The translations under genes and the position numbers were made by a program. From positions 16,482 through 80,481 of the forward strand of contig NZ_FNJR01000009.1 of NCBI RefSeq assembly GCF_900104475.1: DNA of 64,000 nt, in the 5' to 3' direction. Numbering within the stretch: the first letter of the stretch is position 1; every line of letters begins with the position of its first letter. Below, one piece after another: positions 18,488 to 28,631 of the stretch. Below the pieces are notes generated by a model, which saw only the letters and a list, made by a program, of their open reading frames with translations, ran no database searches and was not told where the DNA came from. Source of the DNA: Actinopolyspora xinjiangensis (lineage in GTDB: Bacteria > Actinomycetota > Actinomycetes > Mycobacteriales > Pseudonocardiaceae).

Positions 18488-19452
18488 ACCGCGGCCCTCC
18501 CGCGTTCCGCCTGCTTCGCCGCGTGCGCCGCCGCGGCCTCGCGTACCCAGGCGCCGTCCTCGTGTGCCGCGCGGCGCCGCTCGACGCGCTGGGTGTTGCA
18601 CGGTCCTTCGCCGGCCAGCACCCGGTGGAACTCGTCCCAGTCGGGTTCGGAGAAGTCGTAGTGCCCCCGCTCCGGGTTGTAAACCAGCCCTGAGTCGGGG
18701 AGCTCGACCCCCAGCGCCTCGGCCTGGGGCACGGTCATGTCCACGAACTTCTGCCGCAGCTGGTCGTTGGTGTGCCGCTTGATGCCCCAGGCCATCGACT
18801 GCTGGGTGTTGGGCGAGTCCCCGTCCGGCGGGCCGAACATCATCAGCGAGGGCCACCACCAGCGGTCGACGGCGTCCCGCACGTCCCGCCGCTGCCGTTC
18901 GGAGCCGTTCATCATGGTCAGCAGCAGCTCGTAGCCCTGCCGCTGGTGGAAGGACTCCTCCTTGCAGATGCGGATCATGGCCCGCGCGTAGGGGCCGTAG
19001 GAGCACCGGCACAGCGGCACCTGGTTCACGATGGCCGCGCCGTCGACCAGCCAGCCGATCACGCCGATGTCGGCGAACGTCAGCGTCGGGTAGTTGAAGA
19101 TGGACGAGTACTTCTGCCGCCGCTCGACGAGCTTCTCGGTGAGTTCCGAGCGGTCGACGCCGAGGGTCTCGGCCGCGGAGTACAGGTAGAGCCCGTGACC
19201 GGCCTCGTCCTGCACCTTGGCGAGCAGGATCGCCTTGCGGCGCAGGCTGGGGGCCCGGGTCAGCCAGTTCCCCTCCGGCTGCATTCCGATGATCTCGGAA
19301 TGCGCGTGCTGGGCGATCTGGCGGACCAGGGTCTTGCGGTAGCCCTCGGGCATCCAGTCGCGCGGTTCGACGCGCTGGTCGTGCTCGACGGTGGTCTCGA
19401 AGCGTTCCCGTAACCGCTCCTCGGTGGTGATCGTGGCCTCCTCGGTGCTCAC
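18484..19452 (-). CDS. paaA: Phenylacetyl-CoA epoxidase catalytic subunit PaaA
   Basis: 322-residue diiron oxygenase that forms 1,2-epoxyphenylacetyl-CoA. Carboxylate/His ligands lie in the segments [37 protein letters not shown] and [16 protein letters not shown], the standard PaaA pattern. The start is GTG 19452 ([10 protein letters not shown]): a perfect AAGGAGGT is seven bases upstream, whereas the earlier in-frame GTG at 19461 would overlap that site. It follows paaZ by 100 nt on the same strand. Confidence 0.97.
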   Translation of the reverse strand: MSTEEATITTEERLRERFETTVEHDQRVEPRDWMPEGYRKTLVRQIAQHAHSEIIGMQPEGNWLTRAPSLRRKAILLAKVQDEAGHGLYLYSAAETLGVDRSELTEKLVERRQKYSSIFNYPTLTFADIGVIGWLVDGAAIVNQVPLCRCSYGPYARAMIRICKEESFHQRQGYELLLTMMNGSERQRRDVRDAVDRWWWPSLMMFGPPDGDSPNTQQSMAWGIKRHTNDQLRQKFVDMTVPQAEALGVELPDSGLVYNPERGHYDFSEPDWDEFHRVLAGEGPCNTQRVERRRAAHEDGAWVREAAAAHAAKQAERGRAAV

Positions 19453-19552
19453 ACCACCCACCTCCTTCGTGAAGTCCTCGCTGCCCGGTCCTCCGGCCGG
19501 TCGAGCTGGTCGATCGGCGGAACCCCTCGCGGTCTCCCGCTTCCGGCCCGGC

Positions 19553-21598
19553 TCATCCCTCCTCCTGGTGCTCCTTCGCCACGAGCGTGAGCACGTCGTA
19601 CTTGGCGACGGACTCGCCGTCCTGGTTGGTCACGTCCGCGTCCCAGCGCACCTCGCCGTAGTCGGCGTTGTGGCGCGGCGTGATCCGTTTGGCGGTGAGC
19701 GTGACCGTGATCTCGTCTCCCGGGTAGGTCGGGGTGAGGAACCGCAGGTTCTCCAGGCCGTAGTTGGCCAGCACCGGGCCGGGTTCGGGCGAGACGAACA
19801 GCCCGGCCGCGAACGAGACCACGAGGTAGCCGTGGGCCACCAGCCCCTCGAAGAACGGGTTCTCAGCGGCCGCCCGCTCGTCGGTGTGGGCGTAGAACTC
19901 GTCGCCGGTGAACTCGGCGAAGCGCCGCACGTCCTCCCGGGTGATGGTGCGCGGCCCGCCGACCACGCTGTCGCCGACACGCAGCTGCTCCAGGTACTTG
20001 CGGAACGGGTGGACCGCCGTGGTGTTCCGGGCGCTGCCCGGCATCCACTGCCGGGTCAGGGCGGTGAGGGTGTCCGGGTCGGCCTGCACGGCGGTGCGCT
20101 GCATGTGGTGCAGCACGCCGCGTATCCCGGCCATCTCCTCGCCGCCGCCCGCGCGGCCCGGACCACCGTGCACCAGCTGCGGCAGGGGCGAGCCGTGGCC
20201 GGTGGACTCGGCCGAGTCGTGCCGGTTGAGCACGAGCATCCTGCCGTGCTGCGAGGCGGCGCCGGTCACGACGGTGCGCACGAACTCGGGGTCGGCCGAG
20301 ACGACCGAACCGACCAGGCTTCCGCTGCCCCGGCGCGCCAGCTCCACGGCGTGCTCGGCGTCGCGGTAGGGCATGACGGTGGTCACCGGGCCGAACGCCT
20401 CCACCTCGTGCGGCTGGGGCAGTTCCGGGTCGTCGCAGCGCAGCAGCATCGGGGGCACGAAGGCGCCCTGTTCGTAGTCGGCGTCGACGAGTTCGAACGG
20501 GGTGTTCGGATCACCGTGCACCAGGCGGCACGACTCCAGCAGGCTCTTCAGCGAGCGGCGGACCTCCTCGCGCTGTTCGAGGTCGGCCAGCGCTCCCATG
20601 TCCACCTCGGGTGAGGCCGGGTTGCCGACCCTGATCCCGGCCAGCCGCCGCCGCACCGCCTCGGTCACCTCGTCGGCGAGCTCGGCGGGCACGAACGCCC
20701 GGCGCACGGCGGTGCACTTCTGCCCGGCCTTGACCGTCGTCTCGGTGACCAGCTGACGCACGAACAGTTCGAACTCCTCGCTGTCCGGGGTGGCGTCCGG
20801 GCCGAGGATCGAGCAGTTCAGCGAGTCGGCCTCGGCGTTGAACCGCACGCAGCTGCGCACCACGTTGTCGTGGGAGCGCAGCCGCCGCGCGGTGGCGGCC
20901 GAACCGGTGAACGACAGTGTGTCCTGCTCGGTCAGGTGGTCGAGCAGGTCACCGGGGTCACCGCAGAGCAGCTGGACGGAGCCCTGCGGCAGGATTCCGG
21001 ACTCGACGATCAGCTCCACCAGCCGGTGGGTGAGGTAGGCGGTCTGCGGCGCGGGTTTGATCAGGGTGGGCATCCCGGCGACGAACGCGGGCGCCAGTTT
21101 CTCCAGCGGTCCCCAGACGGGGAAGTTGAACGCGTTGATCTGGACGGCCACGCCCCGAAGCGGGGTGGCGACGTGCTGCCCCAGGAAGGTCCCCTGCTTG
21201 CCCAGCGGTTCCGTACCGCCGTCCACGTGCACGGTGTCGTCGGGGAGCTCGCGCCTGCCCTTGCTGGAGTAGCTGAACAGCACCCCGATACCGCCGTCGA
21301 CGTCGAACTTGGAGTCGCCCTTGGTGGCCCCGGTGCGGGCGGAGAGGGCGTAGAGCTCCTGGCGGTGCTCGCGCAGGTGGGAGGCCAACGCCTTCAGCAG
21401 CGCGGCCCGCTGGTGGAAGGTGAGCTCGCGCAGCTCCGGACCGGCGGTCTCCCTGCCGTGGGTGAGCGCTGCGGCGGGGTCCAGTCCCGCCGTGGAGATC
21501 CGCGCGACCTCCTGCCCGGTCGCGGCGTCGTGCAGCGGTGTCCCCGGCCCCTCGGGCCGCTGCCACCGTCCCGCGAGGTAGCTGCGCAATGGCTCCAT
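19553..21598 (-). CDS. paaZ: Bifunctional oxepin-CoA hydrolase / semialdehyde dehydrogenase PaaZ
   Basis: 681 residues, full length. The N-terminal aldehyde dehydrogenase domain (1-520) has catalytic Glu256 (FNAEAD) and Cys295 (AGQKCTA), the same numbers as in E. coli PaaZ. The C-terminal MaoC-like hydratase domain (about 540-681) shows [12 protein letters not shown] and [11 protein letters not shown], which open the oxepin ring. Together they convert oxepin-CoA to 3-oxo-5,6-dehydrosuberyl-CoA. It heads the minus-strand operon and is divergent from paaI; a PaaR-like operator lies about 130 bp upstream. Confidence 0.97.
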   Translation of the reverse strand: MEPLRSYLAGRWQRPEGPGTPLHDAATGQEVARISTAGLDPAAALTHGRETAGPELRELTFHQRAALLKALASHLREHRQELYALSARTGATKGDSKFDVDGGIGVLFSYSSKGRRELPDDTVHVDGGTEPLGKQGTFLGQHVATPLRGVAVQINAFNFPVWGPLEKLAPAFVAGMPTLIKPAPQTAYLTHRLVELIVESGILPQGSVQLLCGDPGDLLDHLTEQDTLSFTGSAATARRLRSHDNVVRSCVRFNAEADSLNCSILGPDATPDSEEFELFVRQLVTETTVKAGQKCTAVRRAFVPAELADEVTEAVRRRLAGIRVGNPASPEVDMGALADLEQREEVRRSLKSLLESCRLVHGDPNTPFELVDADYEQGAFVPPMLLRCDDPELPQPHEVEAFGPVTTVMPYRDAEHAVELARRGSGSLVGSVVSADPEFVRTVVTGAASQHGRMLVLNRHDSAESTGHGSPLPQLVHGGPGRAGGGEEMAGIRGVLHHMQRTAVQADPDTLTALTRQWMPGSARNTTAVHPFRKYLEQLRVGDSVVGGPRTITREDVRRFAEFTGDEFYAHTDERAAAENPFFEGLVAHGYLVVSFAAGLFVSPEPGPVLANYGLENLRFLTPTYPGDEITVTLTAKRITPRHNADYGEVRWDADVTNQDGESVAKYDVLTLVAKEHQEEG

Positions 21599-21730
21599 CG
21601 TCGCGATCTCCCTGGGTTGTCCGCCTGTTGTCCGAACGCCCGGTGCTCCTCGTCCGGGGCTCGCCGGTCGTCCGCCGAGCCGCCTCCGCCGGTCCCGCCG
21701 GGCGTGCCACGAACTCGAGTCCGCTTATTA

Positions 21731-21752
21731 CTGACCAATCGGTCGGTAAATC
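21731..21752. promoter_or_regulatory. PaaR-like operator 1
   Basis: A 22-bp imperfect palindrome beginning ACTGACC and ending GGTCGGTAAAT. It fits the actinobacterial PaaR pattern as I recall it from Corynebacterium (ACTNACCG-N2-CG-N2-CGGTNAGT) at all fixed positions but two. It sits in the divergent paaZ/paaI promoter region, the expected place for repression by the PaaR encoded downstream. Confidence 0.7.
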
Positions 21753-21861
21753 ATTGTGACGCAGAACAAGCTCGTGCACAATCACCTGACCGGCAGTTGC
21801 CCACGAAAAACCGTTGAAGACCGACAGGGCGTCCCCGGAAGGGGCTCGGCCATCCCGAGCG

Positions 21862-21883
21862 GACAACCGACTGTTCGGTCAGT
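21862..21883. promoter_or_regulatory. PaaR-like operator 2
   Basis: A second site with the same geometry: a perfect right half CGGTCAGT and left ACCG, 20 bp before the paaI start. It would place one operator near each divergent promoter. Weaker than site 1 because the outer left arm is lost. Confidence 0.55.
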
Positions 21884-21902
21884 ATTTCGAGGTGGTGACC
21901 CC

Positions 21903-22322
21903 TTGGAGGCCGAACCCCCACCGATAGCCGCCCCCGCGGCGGCGATGTTCGACGACGACCACGCCTCGAGGTCGCTCGGCATCGAGCTGCTCGAAGCGGC
22001 CGACGGCCGTTCGCTGGTGCGGATGCGAGTGACACCGGAGATGGTCAACGGGCACGCCATAGCCCACGGCGGCTACGTGTTCCTGCTGGCCGACACGGCC
22101 TTCGCCTGTGCCTGCAACAGCCGCGATCCGGTCACCGTCGCCGCGAGCGCGCAGATCACGTTCCTCACCCCGGCCCACCAGGGCGACGTGCTCTACGCCC
22201 GGGCCGTCGAGCGCCAAACCAGGGGCCGAAACGGCATCTACGACACCACGGTCCTCCGCGACGACGCCTCGGGGGAGACCGTGGCCGAGTTCCGCGGGCA
22301 CAGCCGCGCCATCAGGAGTTGA
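21903..22322 (+). CDS. paaI: Hydroxyphenylacetyl-CoA thioesterase PaaI
   Basis: 139-residue hotdog-fold thioesterase that rescues CoA from dead-end ring-hydroxylated phenylacetyl-CoA. The family core VTPEMVNGHAIAHGGYVFLL (with the conserved Asn-Gly-His) and LADTAFACACNS is present, and the length matches E. coli PaaI. The TTG at 21903 is chosen: AGGTGG lies seven bases before it and the resulting length is right. In-frame alternatives are the ATG near MFDDDHAS. First gene of paaI-paaK, only 14 nt before paaK. Confidence 0.93.
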   Translation: MEAEPPPIAAPAAAMFDDDHASRSLGIELLEAADGRSLVRMRVTPEMVNGHAIAHGGYVFLLADTAFACACNSRDPVTVAASAQITFLTPAHQGDVLYARAVERQTRGRNGIYDTTVLRDDASGETVAEFRGHSRAIRS

Positions 22323-22336
22323 AGGGATCAGCCACC

Positions 22337-23668
22337 ATGACCGAGCTCGCCGCCCACACCACCCCTCCCTCCGCCGCACCGGCCACCGAAGCGGACCCCG
22401 CCGAGCGCGCGAGCCGCGCCGAGCTGGCCGAGCTGCAGCTGCGACGTCTCCGCGAAACGCTGCGGCACGCCTACGAGAACGTGCCCTGCTACCGGCGGAA
22501 GTTCGACGCCGCCGGGGTCCGTCCCGAGGACTGCCGCGGTCTGGCCGACCTGGCGAAATTCCCGACGACCACCAAGAACGACCTGCGGGAGAACTACCCG
22601 TTCGGCATGTTCGCGGTCGACCAGGACCGGCTGCGGCGGGTGCACGCCTCCAGCGGCACCACCGGAACCCCCACCGTGGTCGGCTACACCCAGCGGGATC
22701 TGGACACCTGGGCCGAGGTCGTGGCGCGCTCCATCAGGGCGGCGGGCGGCGAACCCGGCCAGAAGGTGCACGTCGCCTACGGCTACGGGCTGTTCACCGG
22801 CGGGCTGGGCGCGCACTACGGCGCCGAGCGGCTCGGCTGCACCGTGATACCGGCCTCCGGCGGGATGACCGAACGCCAGGTGCGGCTCATCCACGACCTC
22901 GAACCCGAGATCATCATGATCACCCCCTCCTACATGCTCACGCTGCTCGACGAATTCCGCAGGCAGGGGCTCGACCCCAGGCGGAGCTCGCTGCGCATCG
23001 GCATCTTCGGCGCCGAACCGTGGACGGCCGCGATGCGCGGCGAGATCGAGGAGGCCGCCGGGATCGACGCGGTCGACATCTACGGACTGTCCGAAGTCAT
23101 GGGTCCCGGCGTGGCGAACGAGTGCGTGAGCACCAAGGACGGCCCGCACATCTGGGAGGACCACTTCTACCCCGAGATCATCGACCCGGTCACCGAGGAA
23201 CCGCTTCCCGACGGTGAGCACGGCGAGCTGGTGTTCACCTCGCTGACCAAGGAGGCGATGCCGGTGATCCGCTACCGCACCAGGGACCTGACCAGGCTGC
23301 TGCCCGGCACCGCCCGCCCGGGGATGCGCCGGATGGAGAAGATCACCGGGCGCAGCGACGACATGATCATCCTGCGCGGGGTCAACGTCTTCCCCAGCCA
23401 GATCGAGGAACTGGTGCTGCGGCAGCCGGGGCTCTCACCGCACTTCCAGCTCCGGCTCACCCGCGAGGGACGACTCGACGAGATGCGCGTGCTGGTCGAG
23501 GCCGACGAGACCACCACCGCGGCGCGACGCGCGGAGGCCCCCGAGGCGCTGGCCACCGCCATCAAGGACGCGGTCGGGGTGAGCGCCGGGGTGGAGATCG
23601 TGGAGCCCGACACCCTGCCGCGCTCGGTCGGCAAGCTGCGGCGGACGGTCGATCTGCGCGAGGACTGA
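22337..23668 (+). CDS. paaK: Phenylacetate-CoA ligase PaaK
   Basis: 443-residue adenylate-forming ligase that activates phenylacetate with ATP and CoA, the entry step of the pathway. Motifs: P-loop SSGTTGTPTVVGYT, YGLSEVMGPGVANEC and the YRTRDL/GRSDDMIILRGVNVFP region that precedes the C-terminal AMP-binding cap. ATG 22337 follows GAAGGGA. It is co-transcribed with paaI and followed 85 nt later by the regulator. Confidence 0.97.
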   Translation: MTELAAHTTPPSAAPATEADPAERASRAELAELQLRRLRETLRHAYENVPCYRRKFDAAGVRPEDCRGLADLAKFPTTTKNDLRENYPFGMFAVDQDRLRRVHASSGTTGTPTVVGYTQRDLDTWAEVVARSIRAAGGEPGQKVHVAYGYGLFTGGLGAHYGAERLGCTVIPASGGMTERQVRLIHDLEPEIIMITPSYMLTLLDEFRRQGLDPRRSSLRIGIFGAEPWTAAMRGEIEEAAGIDAVDIYGLSEVMGPGVANECVSTKDGPHIWEDHFYPEIIDPVTEEPLPDGEHGELVFTSLTKEAMPVIRYRTRDLTRLLPGTARPGMRRMEKITGRSDDMIILRGVNVFPSQIEELVLRQPGLSPHFQLRLTREGRLDEMRVLVEADETTTAARRAEAPEALATAIKDAVGVSAGVEIVEPDTLPRSVGKLRRTVDLRED

Positions 23669-23753
23669 CCGCCGAGCGCCACGGCCCCGAACGTCGCCGG
23701 GGTCGGCGGGCCGGCGCCCGCGCACCCCGGCGACTGCTGCGAGACTGGAGGCC

Positions 23754-24365
23754 ATGGCGGGTGCGGCTACGAACAACGGCGCGGGGCGGGGCAGACCGGG
23801 CTACGACCTCGACTCACTGCTGCGCACCGCCGTGAAGGTCTTCCACGAGCGCGGCTACGACGGCACGAGCATGGAGGACCTCGCGAAACGGCTCGGAATC
23901 ACCAAGTCGGCCATCTACTACCACGTCTCCAGCAAGCAGGAACTGCTGCGGATGAGCGTCGACCGGGCACTGGACGCGCTGTTCGCGGTGCTGGACGAAC
24001 CCGAGTCGCTGGAGGGACCCGCCATCGACCGGCTGCACCACGTGGTACGGCGCAGCGTCGAGGTGCTGGTCGACGAGCTGCCGTTCGTGACCCTGCTGCT
24101 GCGGGTGCGCGGCAACAGCAAGGTGGAGCGGCAGGCCCTGGCCCGGCGCAGGGAGTTCGACCACCTCGTGGGGGAGCTCGTCGCCGAGGCGGAGCGCTCG
24201 GGCAGTCTGCGGCTGGACCTGGACCCGGCGCTGACCAGCAGGCTGCTGTTCGGGATGGTGAACTCGGTGATCGAGTGGTACCGCCCCCGGCAGGGGCTCA
24301 CCAAGGAGGAGATCGCCGGGACCGTTACCACGATCGCGTTCGAGGGGTTGAAACGACGCGAATGA
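23754..24365 (+). CDS. paaR: TetR-family repressor PaaR
   Basis: 203 residues. The helix-turn-helix segment LLRTAVKVFHERGYDGTSME and ITKSAIYYHVSSKQELLRM fits the actinobacterial PaaR group, and the C-terminal half (VTLLLRVRGNSKVERQA, MVNSVIEWYRP) is the TetR_C pattern seen there. It closes the paaIK unit and should bind the two operators in the paaZ/paaI gap, released by phenylacetyl-CoA. Assignment rests on similarity and context. Confidence 0.88.
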   Translation: MAGAATNNGAGRGRPGYDLDSLLRTAVKVFHERGYDGTSMEDLAKRLGITKSAIYYHVSSKQELLRMSVDRALDALFAVLDEPESLEGPAIDRLHHVVRRSVEVLVDELPFVTLLLRVRGNSKVERQALARRREFDHLVGELVAEAERSGSLRLDLDPALTSRLLFGMVNSVIEWYRPRQGLTKEEIAGTVTTIAFEGLKRRE

Positions 24366-24399
24366 GCTCTACCGTGCACGGCACGGGTTGCCGGAGTGG

Positions 24400-24530
24400 T
24401 CGCTCGGCGGAACCTCTCGCGGGCTCTCGCTGCGGCGCCGGAGACATCGAGTAGGTACTACGCCACGTCTCCGGCGTCCTCGCGAGAGCACCCCGAGAGA
24501 ACCCGCGGCGGTACGAGTCGCGAGGGCGGC
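24400..24530. repeat. Family A palindromic repeat, copy 2
   Basis: About 130 bp, inverted relative to copies 1 and 3: CGGCGGAACCTCTCGCGGG at the left, central GAGTAGGTACTACG and GCGAGAGCACC...GAGAGAACCCGCGGCGG at the right. The inner arms GGCGCCGGAGAC and GTCTCCGGCGTCC pair. The rest of the 420-nt gap after paaR (24366-24785) shows only a few AT-rich bases near 24740-24780 that probably form the permease promoter. Confidence 0.75.
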
Positions 24531-24785
24531 TGTAAGCGGCTGGCGCCGCTTGACCGTCGTTTTCCCGGTTGGACTCGGGTGGTAGGTGCGGTGAGGCTGT
24601 GGATCCGAAGTGCCGCGCGGGCTCGGCCGGGCACGGTCGCTGCCCCGCGTCGCCGGGCCCGATCCGGACGGCGGTGTGAGCCGTGGTCGCGCCACGGGCG
24701 TGTCCGTGTTGCCGAATTCCCGTGTCTGCCCGACAGTGCTATGGGAACACCCAAGTGATTCCTATCACGCGAATGGGGCGGACAT

Positions 24786-26462
24786 ATGGGCACACCGGCC
24801 GCTTCACCGACCCGCGCGACAGTGCAGCTCGATCACGGGGTGCGCAGGGACGTCAACAAGATCAGCCTGCTGTTCACCGGGGTCGGGGCGATCATCGGAT
24901 CCGGATGGCTGTTCGGCGCCCTCTACGCCTCCCAGATCGCCGGACCGGCGGCGATCCTGTCCTGGGTGGTGGGCGCGGTCATGGTGCTGTTCATCGGGTT
25001 CGCCTACGCCGAGCTGTCGGTGATGTTCCCGGTCGTCGGCGGGATCATCCGTTTCCCCCACTACTCCTTCGGCTCCTTCGCCAGCTACAGCGCGGGGTGG
25101 ATCAGCTGGCTGGCCGCCGCCGCGGTCACCCCCATCGAAGTGCTGGCCACCATGCAGTACGCCTACCCCTACGCGGGCTGGCTGATGACACCCGTGGAGG
25201 GAGAGTACCTGGTCAGCGGCTACGGTTGGTTGATCGCGATCGCGCTGATGGCCCTCTACAGCACGATCAACGCGCTGGGCGTGGGAGTCTTCGCCAGGCT
25301 GAACAACATCCTGGTGTGGTGGAAGCTCGCGGTGATCGTGCTGGTCATCGTGGTCTTCTTCGCCGTGTCGTTCAATCCCGGCAACCTCACCGACTTCGGC
25401 GGCTTCACCCCGGAGGGTGCGGGAACCATCTTCACCGCGATCCCGGCCGCGGGTGTGGCGTTTTCCTACCTGGGCTTCCGCAACGGCGTCGAGTTCGCGG
25501 GCGAGACCAACAACCCGCAGCGCAACGTGCCTTTCGCACTGATCGGCTCGGTGGTGATCACCGCGATCATCTACGTGCTGCTGCAGATCGCCTTCGTCAC
25601 CGGGCTGCCGCAGCGGCTGCTCGGCGACGGGTGGGGTGAACTGACCTTCGCCGAGAGCGCGGGCCCGCTGGCCGGGCTGGCGCTACTGCTCGGCGTGGTC
25701 TGGATGGCCTGGCTGCTGCGCGTCGACGCGATCGTATCGCCCGCCGACACCGGGCTGATCTACGCGGGCGTGACCACCCGGCTGTCCTACGCCAACGCCC
25801 GCAACGACAACGCACCGCAGGCACTGACCCGGTTGAACCGGCGCGGGGTCCCCTGGGTCTCGGTGCTGCTGATGTTCGTGGTCGGGTGCCTGTTCTTCCT
25901 GCCCTTCCCCGCCTGGTCGAAGTTCATCGGCTTCATCACCTCGGCCTTCGCCGTCTCCTTCGCCCCCGGCTGTCTGGTGGTCGGAGCGATGCGACGCCAG
26001 CTGCCCGACCAGGAGCGCCCCTTCCGGCTACCCGGCGGCGACACGATTCCACTGCTGGCGTTCTTCTCGTCCAACCTGCTGGTGTTCTGGTCCACCTGGC
26101 CGATCAACGAGAAGATGCTCATCGGGTTGTTGGCCGGCTACGTGGTGTTCGTGATCTACCACGTGACCACCAAGCACGACACTCCGCCGGTGGATTTCAA
26201 GTCCGGCTCCTGGTTCCCGGTGTGGCTGGCCGGACTGATGGTGCTGAGCTACTTCGGCGAGGTCACGCCGAACCAGCCCGTCGACGAGGCGCTGCTGCTG
26301 CCGGGTGGTGACGGCCCGATAGGGGTCGGACCGGGCGCGCTGATCATCGCGGGTTGGAGCGTGCTGATCTACTACTACGCGATGGCCGTACGGTTGCCGT
26401 CCCGACGTGCGGCGGCCTACGTGGAGAAGACCCCGACCGACGCCCCCACCACGGCGGGCTGA
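24786..26462 (+). CDS. APC-family amino acid permease (first of a tandem pair)
   Basis: 558 residues, 12-14 membrane helices, amino acid-polyamine-organocation family, closest in pattern to aspartate:proton symporters of the YveA kind. The TM1 signature FTGVGAIIGSGWLFGALYA and the loop NNPQRNVPFALIGS are typical. It imports an amino acid or related solute in exchange for or with protons. ATG 24786 follows GGGGCGGA. It is a near-duplicate of the next gene across the whole length, with differences concentrated in the C-terminal loop (TPNQPVDEALLLPGGDGP). Confidence 0.9.
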   Translation: MGTPAASPTRATVQLDHGVRRDVNKISLLFTGVGAIIGSGWLFGALYASQIAGPAAILSWVVGAVMVLFIGFAYAELSVMFPVVGGIIRFPHYSFGSFASYSAGWISWLAAAAVTPIEVLATMQYAYPYAGWLMTPVEGEYLVSGYGWLIAIALMALYSTINALGVGVFARLNNILVWWKLAVIVLVIVVFFAVSFNPGNLTDFGGFTPEGAGTIFTAIPAAGVAFSYLGFRNGVEFAGETNNPQRNVPFALIGSVVITAIIYVLLQIAFVTGLPQRLLGDGWGELTFAESAGPLAGLALLLGVVWMAWLLRVDAIVSPADTGLIYAGVTTRLSYANARNDNAPQALTRLNRRGVPWVSVLLMFVVGCLFFLPFPAWSKFIGFITSAFAVSFAPGCLVVGAMRRQLPDQERPFRLPGGDTIPLLAFFSSNLLVFWSTWPINEKMLIGLLAGYVVFVIYHVTTKHDTPPVDFKSGSWFPVWLAGLMVLSYFGEVTPNQPVDEALLLPGGDGPIGVGPGALIIAGWSVLIYYYAMAVRLPSRRAAAYVEKTPTDAPTTAG

Positions 26463-26910
26463 CCCGCCCGCTTCAGGCGCGCACCGGTGCCGCCGACAGG
26501 CTCTCCCGTCCTCGCTCGCCCCGATGCCGTTCGCTCTCCTCGCGCCGAGGGAGCGTAGCGAGGTGTTCGCCGCGTTCCGGCGCGGCGGTGGTCTCGTCAC
26601 CGGTTTTCCCGTTCCGGATCGCGGACTCGACGACGTTCGACACGCGCACACGACTCGACCCGAGTTTCCCAGAATCCGGGACGAAGCCGGTCAGCGTCGG
26701 CGCCCGAATCCCGCGATCCTGATCACAGGGGACGGCGCGAATCGTCCGAGATGCCGCGCGATCGCATGGTCTGCGCACAGTGTCGTACACAAAATGTTAC
26801 TTATTTGCGCGACAGGTTAACCGTTTCGTGTTGACGACGCCGCCCGAATCCTAGAGAGTCCACGCTCACGGTAGTAATCGACCTCACAAAGGTATGGAAA
26901 GGGCGAATAG
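26463..26910. other. Gap between the tandem permeases
   Basis: 448 nt with no credible gene. The last 140 nt are AT-rich (ACAAAATGTTACTTATTTGC near 26790; GGTTAACCGTTTCG) and carry GGAAAGGGCG before the second permease, so the second copy has its own promoter and is not merely read through from the first. Confidence 0.5.
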
Positions 26911-28584
26911 ATGGCGACACCAACTGCGCCACCGACGCAGGCCAAGGTGCAGCTCGATCACGGGGTGCGCAGGGATGTGAATCGGATCAGCCTGCTGTTC
27001 ACCGGGGTCGGGGCGATCATCGGATCCGGATGGCTGTTCGGCGCCCTCTACGCCTCCCAGATCGCCGGACCGGCAGCGATCCTGTCGTGGATCATCGGTG
27101 CGATCATGATCATGCTGATCGGTTTCGTCTACGCCGAGCTGTCGGTGATGTTCCCGGTGGTCGGTGGCATCATCCGCTTCCCCCACTACTCCTTCGGCTC
27201 CTTCGCCAGTTTCAGCTCCGGCTGGATCAGCTGGCTGGCCGCCGCCGCGGTCACCCCCATCGAAGTCCTGGCCACCATGCAGTACGCCTACCCGTACGCG
27301 AGCTGGCTGATGGTGGAGTCCGACGGCGAATACCTGGTCCACGGGGCGGGCTGGTTCGTGGCCATCGGACTCATGGCGCTGTACAGCGGGATCAACGTAC
27401 TCGGTGTCCGACTGTTCGCCTACCTGAACAACATACTGGTGTGGTGGAAGCTCGCGGTGATCGTGCTGGTCATCGTGGTGCTGTTCGCCGCCGAGTTCAA
27501 CCCGGGCAACCTCACCGACTTCGGCGGCTTCATGCCCAGCGGTGCTGGGGCCATCTTCACCGCCATACCGGCCGCCGGTATCGCGTTCTCCTACCTGGGC
27601 TTCCGCAACGGCGTCGAGTTCGCGGGCGAGACCAACAACCCGCAGCGCAACGTGCCCTTCGCACTGATCGGCTCCGTGGTGATCACGGCGATCATCTACG
27701 TGCTGCTGCAGATCTCCTTCATCACCGGACTGCCGGAACGGCTGCTGGGCAACGGTTGGGAGAACCTCGAGTTCGCCGAGAACGCGGGTCCGCTGGCCGG
27801 ACTGGCGCTGACGCTGGGCGTGGCGTGGATGGCGTTCCTGCTGCGCGTCGACGCCGTGATCTCCCCCGCCGACACCGGGCTGATCTACGCGGGTGTGACC
27901 ACCCGGCTGTCCTACGCCAACGCCCGCAACGACAACGCACCGCAGGCGCTGACCAAGCTCAACAGCAAGGGCGTGCCGTGGGTGTCCATCCTGCTGATGT
28001 TCGTGGTCGGGTGCTTCTTCTTCCTGCCCTTCCCCGCCTGGTCGAAGTTCATCGGCTTCATCAGCTCCGCCTTCGCCGTCTCCTTCGCACCGGGCTGCCT
28101 CGTCGTGGGCGCGCTGCGCAGGCAACTGCCCGACCAGGAGCGCCCCTTCCGGTTGCCCGCCGGTGACCTCATCCCGGTACTGGCGTTCATCGCCTCCGGT
28201 CTGCTGGTGTACTGGTCGGGCTGGTCGATCAACGAGAAGATGCTCATCGGCCTGCTGGTGGGCTACGTGGTGTTCGTGATCTACCACGTGACCACCAAGC
28301 ACGACACACCGCCGGTGGACTTCAAGTCCGGCTCCTGGTTCCCGATCTGGCTCGCCGGGCTGATGGTCATGAGCTACTTCGGTGACATGGACGCCAGCGC
28401 CGAGGCGGCCGCCAGCCTCCTCAACGGGGGTGACGGGGTGCTCGGCATCGGCACGGGCTCGCTCGTGGTCGCGGTGTGGAGCGTGGCGATGTACTTCTAC
28501 GCGATAGCGGTACGACTGCCCGCCCGCCGGGCCGCCGCCTACATCGAGAAGACCCCGACCGACGCCCCCACCACCGCGGGCTGA
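26911..28584 (+). CDS. APC-family amino acid permease (second of a tandem pair)
   Basis: 557 residues, same architecture and mostly identical residues as the upstream permease, including the first membrane segment and the C-terminal RAAAYxEKTPTDAPTTAG. Long stretches are identical at nucleotide level (for example 26993-27059), pointing to recent duplication or gene conversion. Substitutions lie in outer loops (MVESDGEYLVHGAG; MDASAEAAASLLNGG), so substrate range or affinity may differ. Closed by two tandem hairpin terminators. Confidence 0.9.
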   Translation: MATPTAPPTQAKVQLDHGVRRDVNRISLLFTGVGAIIGSGWLFGALYASQIAGPAAILSWIIGAIMIMLIGFVYAELSVMFPVVGGIIRFPHYSFGSFASFSSGWISWLAAAAVTPIEVLATMQYAYPYASWLMVESDGEYLVHGAGWFVAIGLMALYSGINVLGVRLFAYLNNILVWWKLAVIVLVIVVLFAAEFNPGNLTDFGGFMPSGAGAIFTAIPAAGIAFSYLGFRNGVEFAGETNNPQRNVPFALIGSVVITAIIYVLLQISFITGLPERLLGNGWENLEFAENAGPLAGLALTLGVAWMAFLLRVDAVISPADTGLIYAGVTTRLSYANARNDNAPQALTKLNSKGVPWVSILLMFVVGCFFFLPFPAWSKFIGFISSAFAVSFAPGCLVVGALRRQLPDQERPFRLPAGDLIPVLAFIASGLLVYWSGWSINEKMLIGLLVGYVVFVIYHVTTKHDTPPVDFKSGSWFPIWLAGLMVMSYFGDMDASAEAAASLLNGGDGVLGIGTGSLVVAVWSVAMYFYAIAVRLPARRAAAYIEKTPTDAPTTAG

Positions 28585-28603
28585 GACCTCGGGAGACCAC
28601 TTC

Positions 28604-28625
28604 GGGCCCGTTCCGGAACGGGCCC
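28604..28625 (+). terminator. Terminator hairpin 1 after the permease
   Basis: A perfect 22-bp palindrome with arms GGGCCCGTTCC and GGAACGGGCCC, 20 bp after the stop codon. Confidence 0.7.
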
Positions 28626-28631
28626 CACCCG

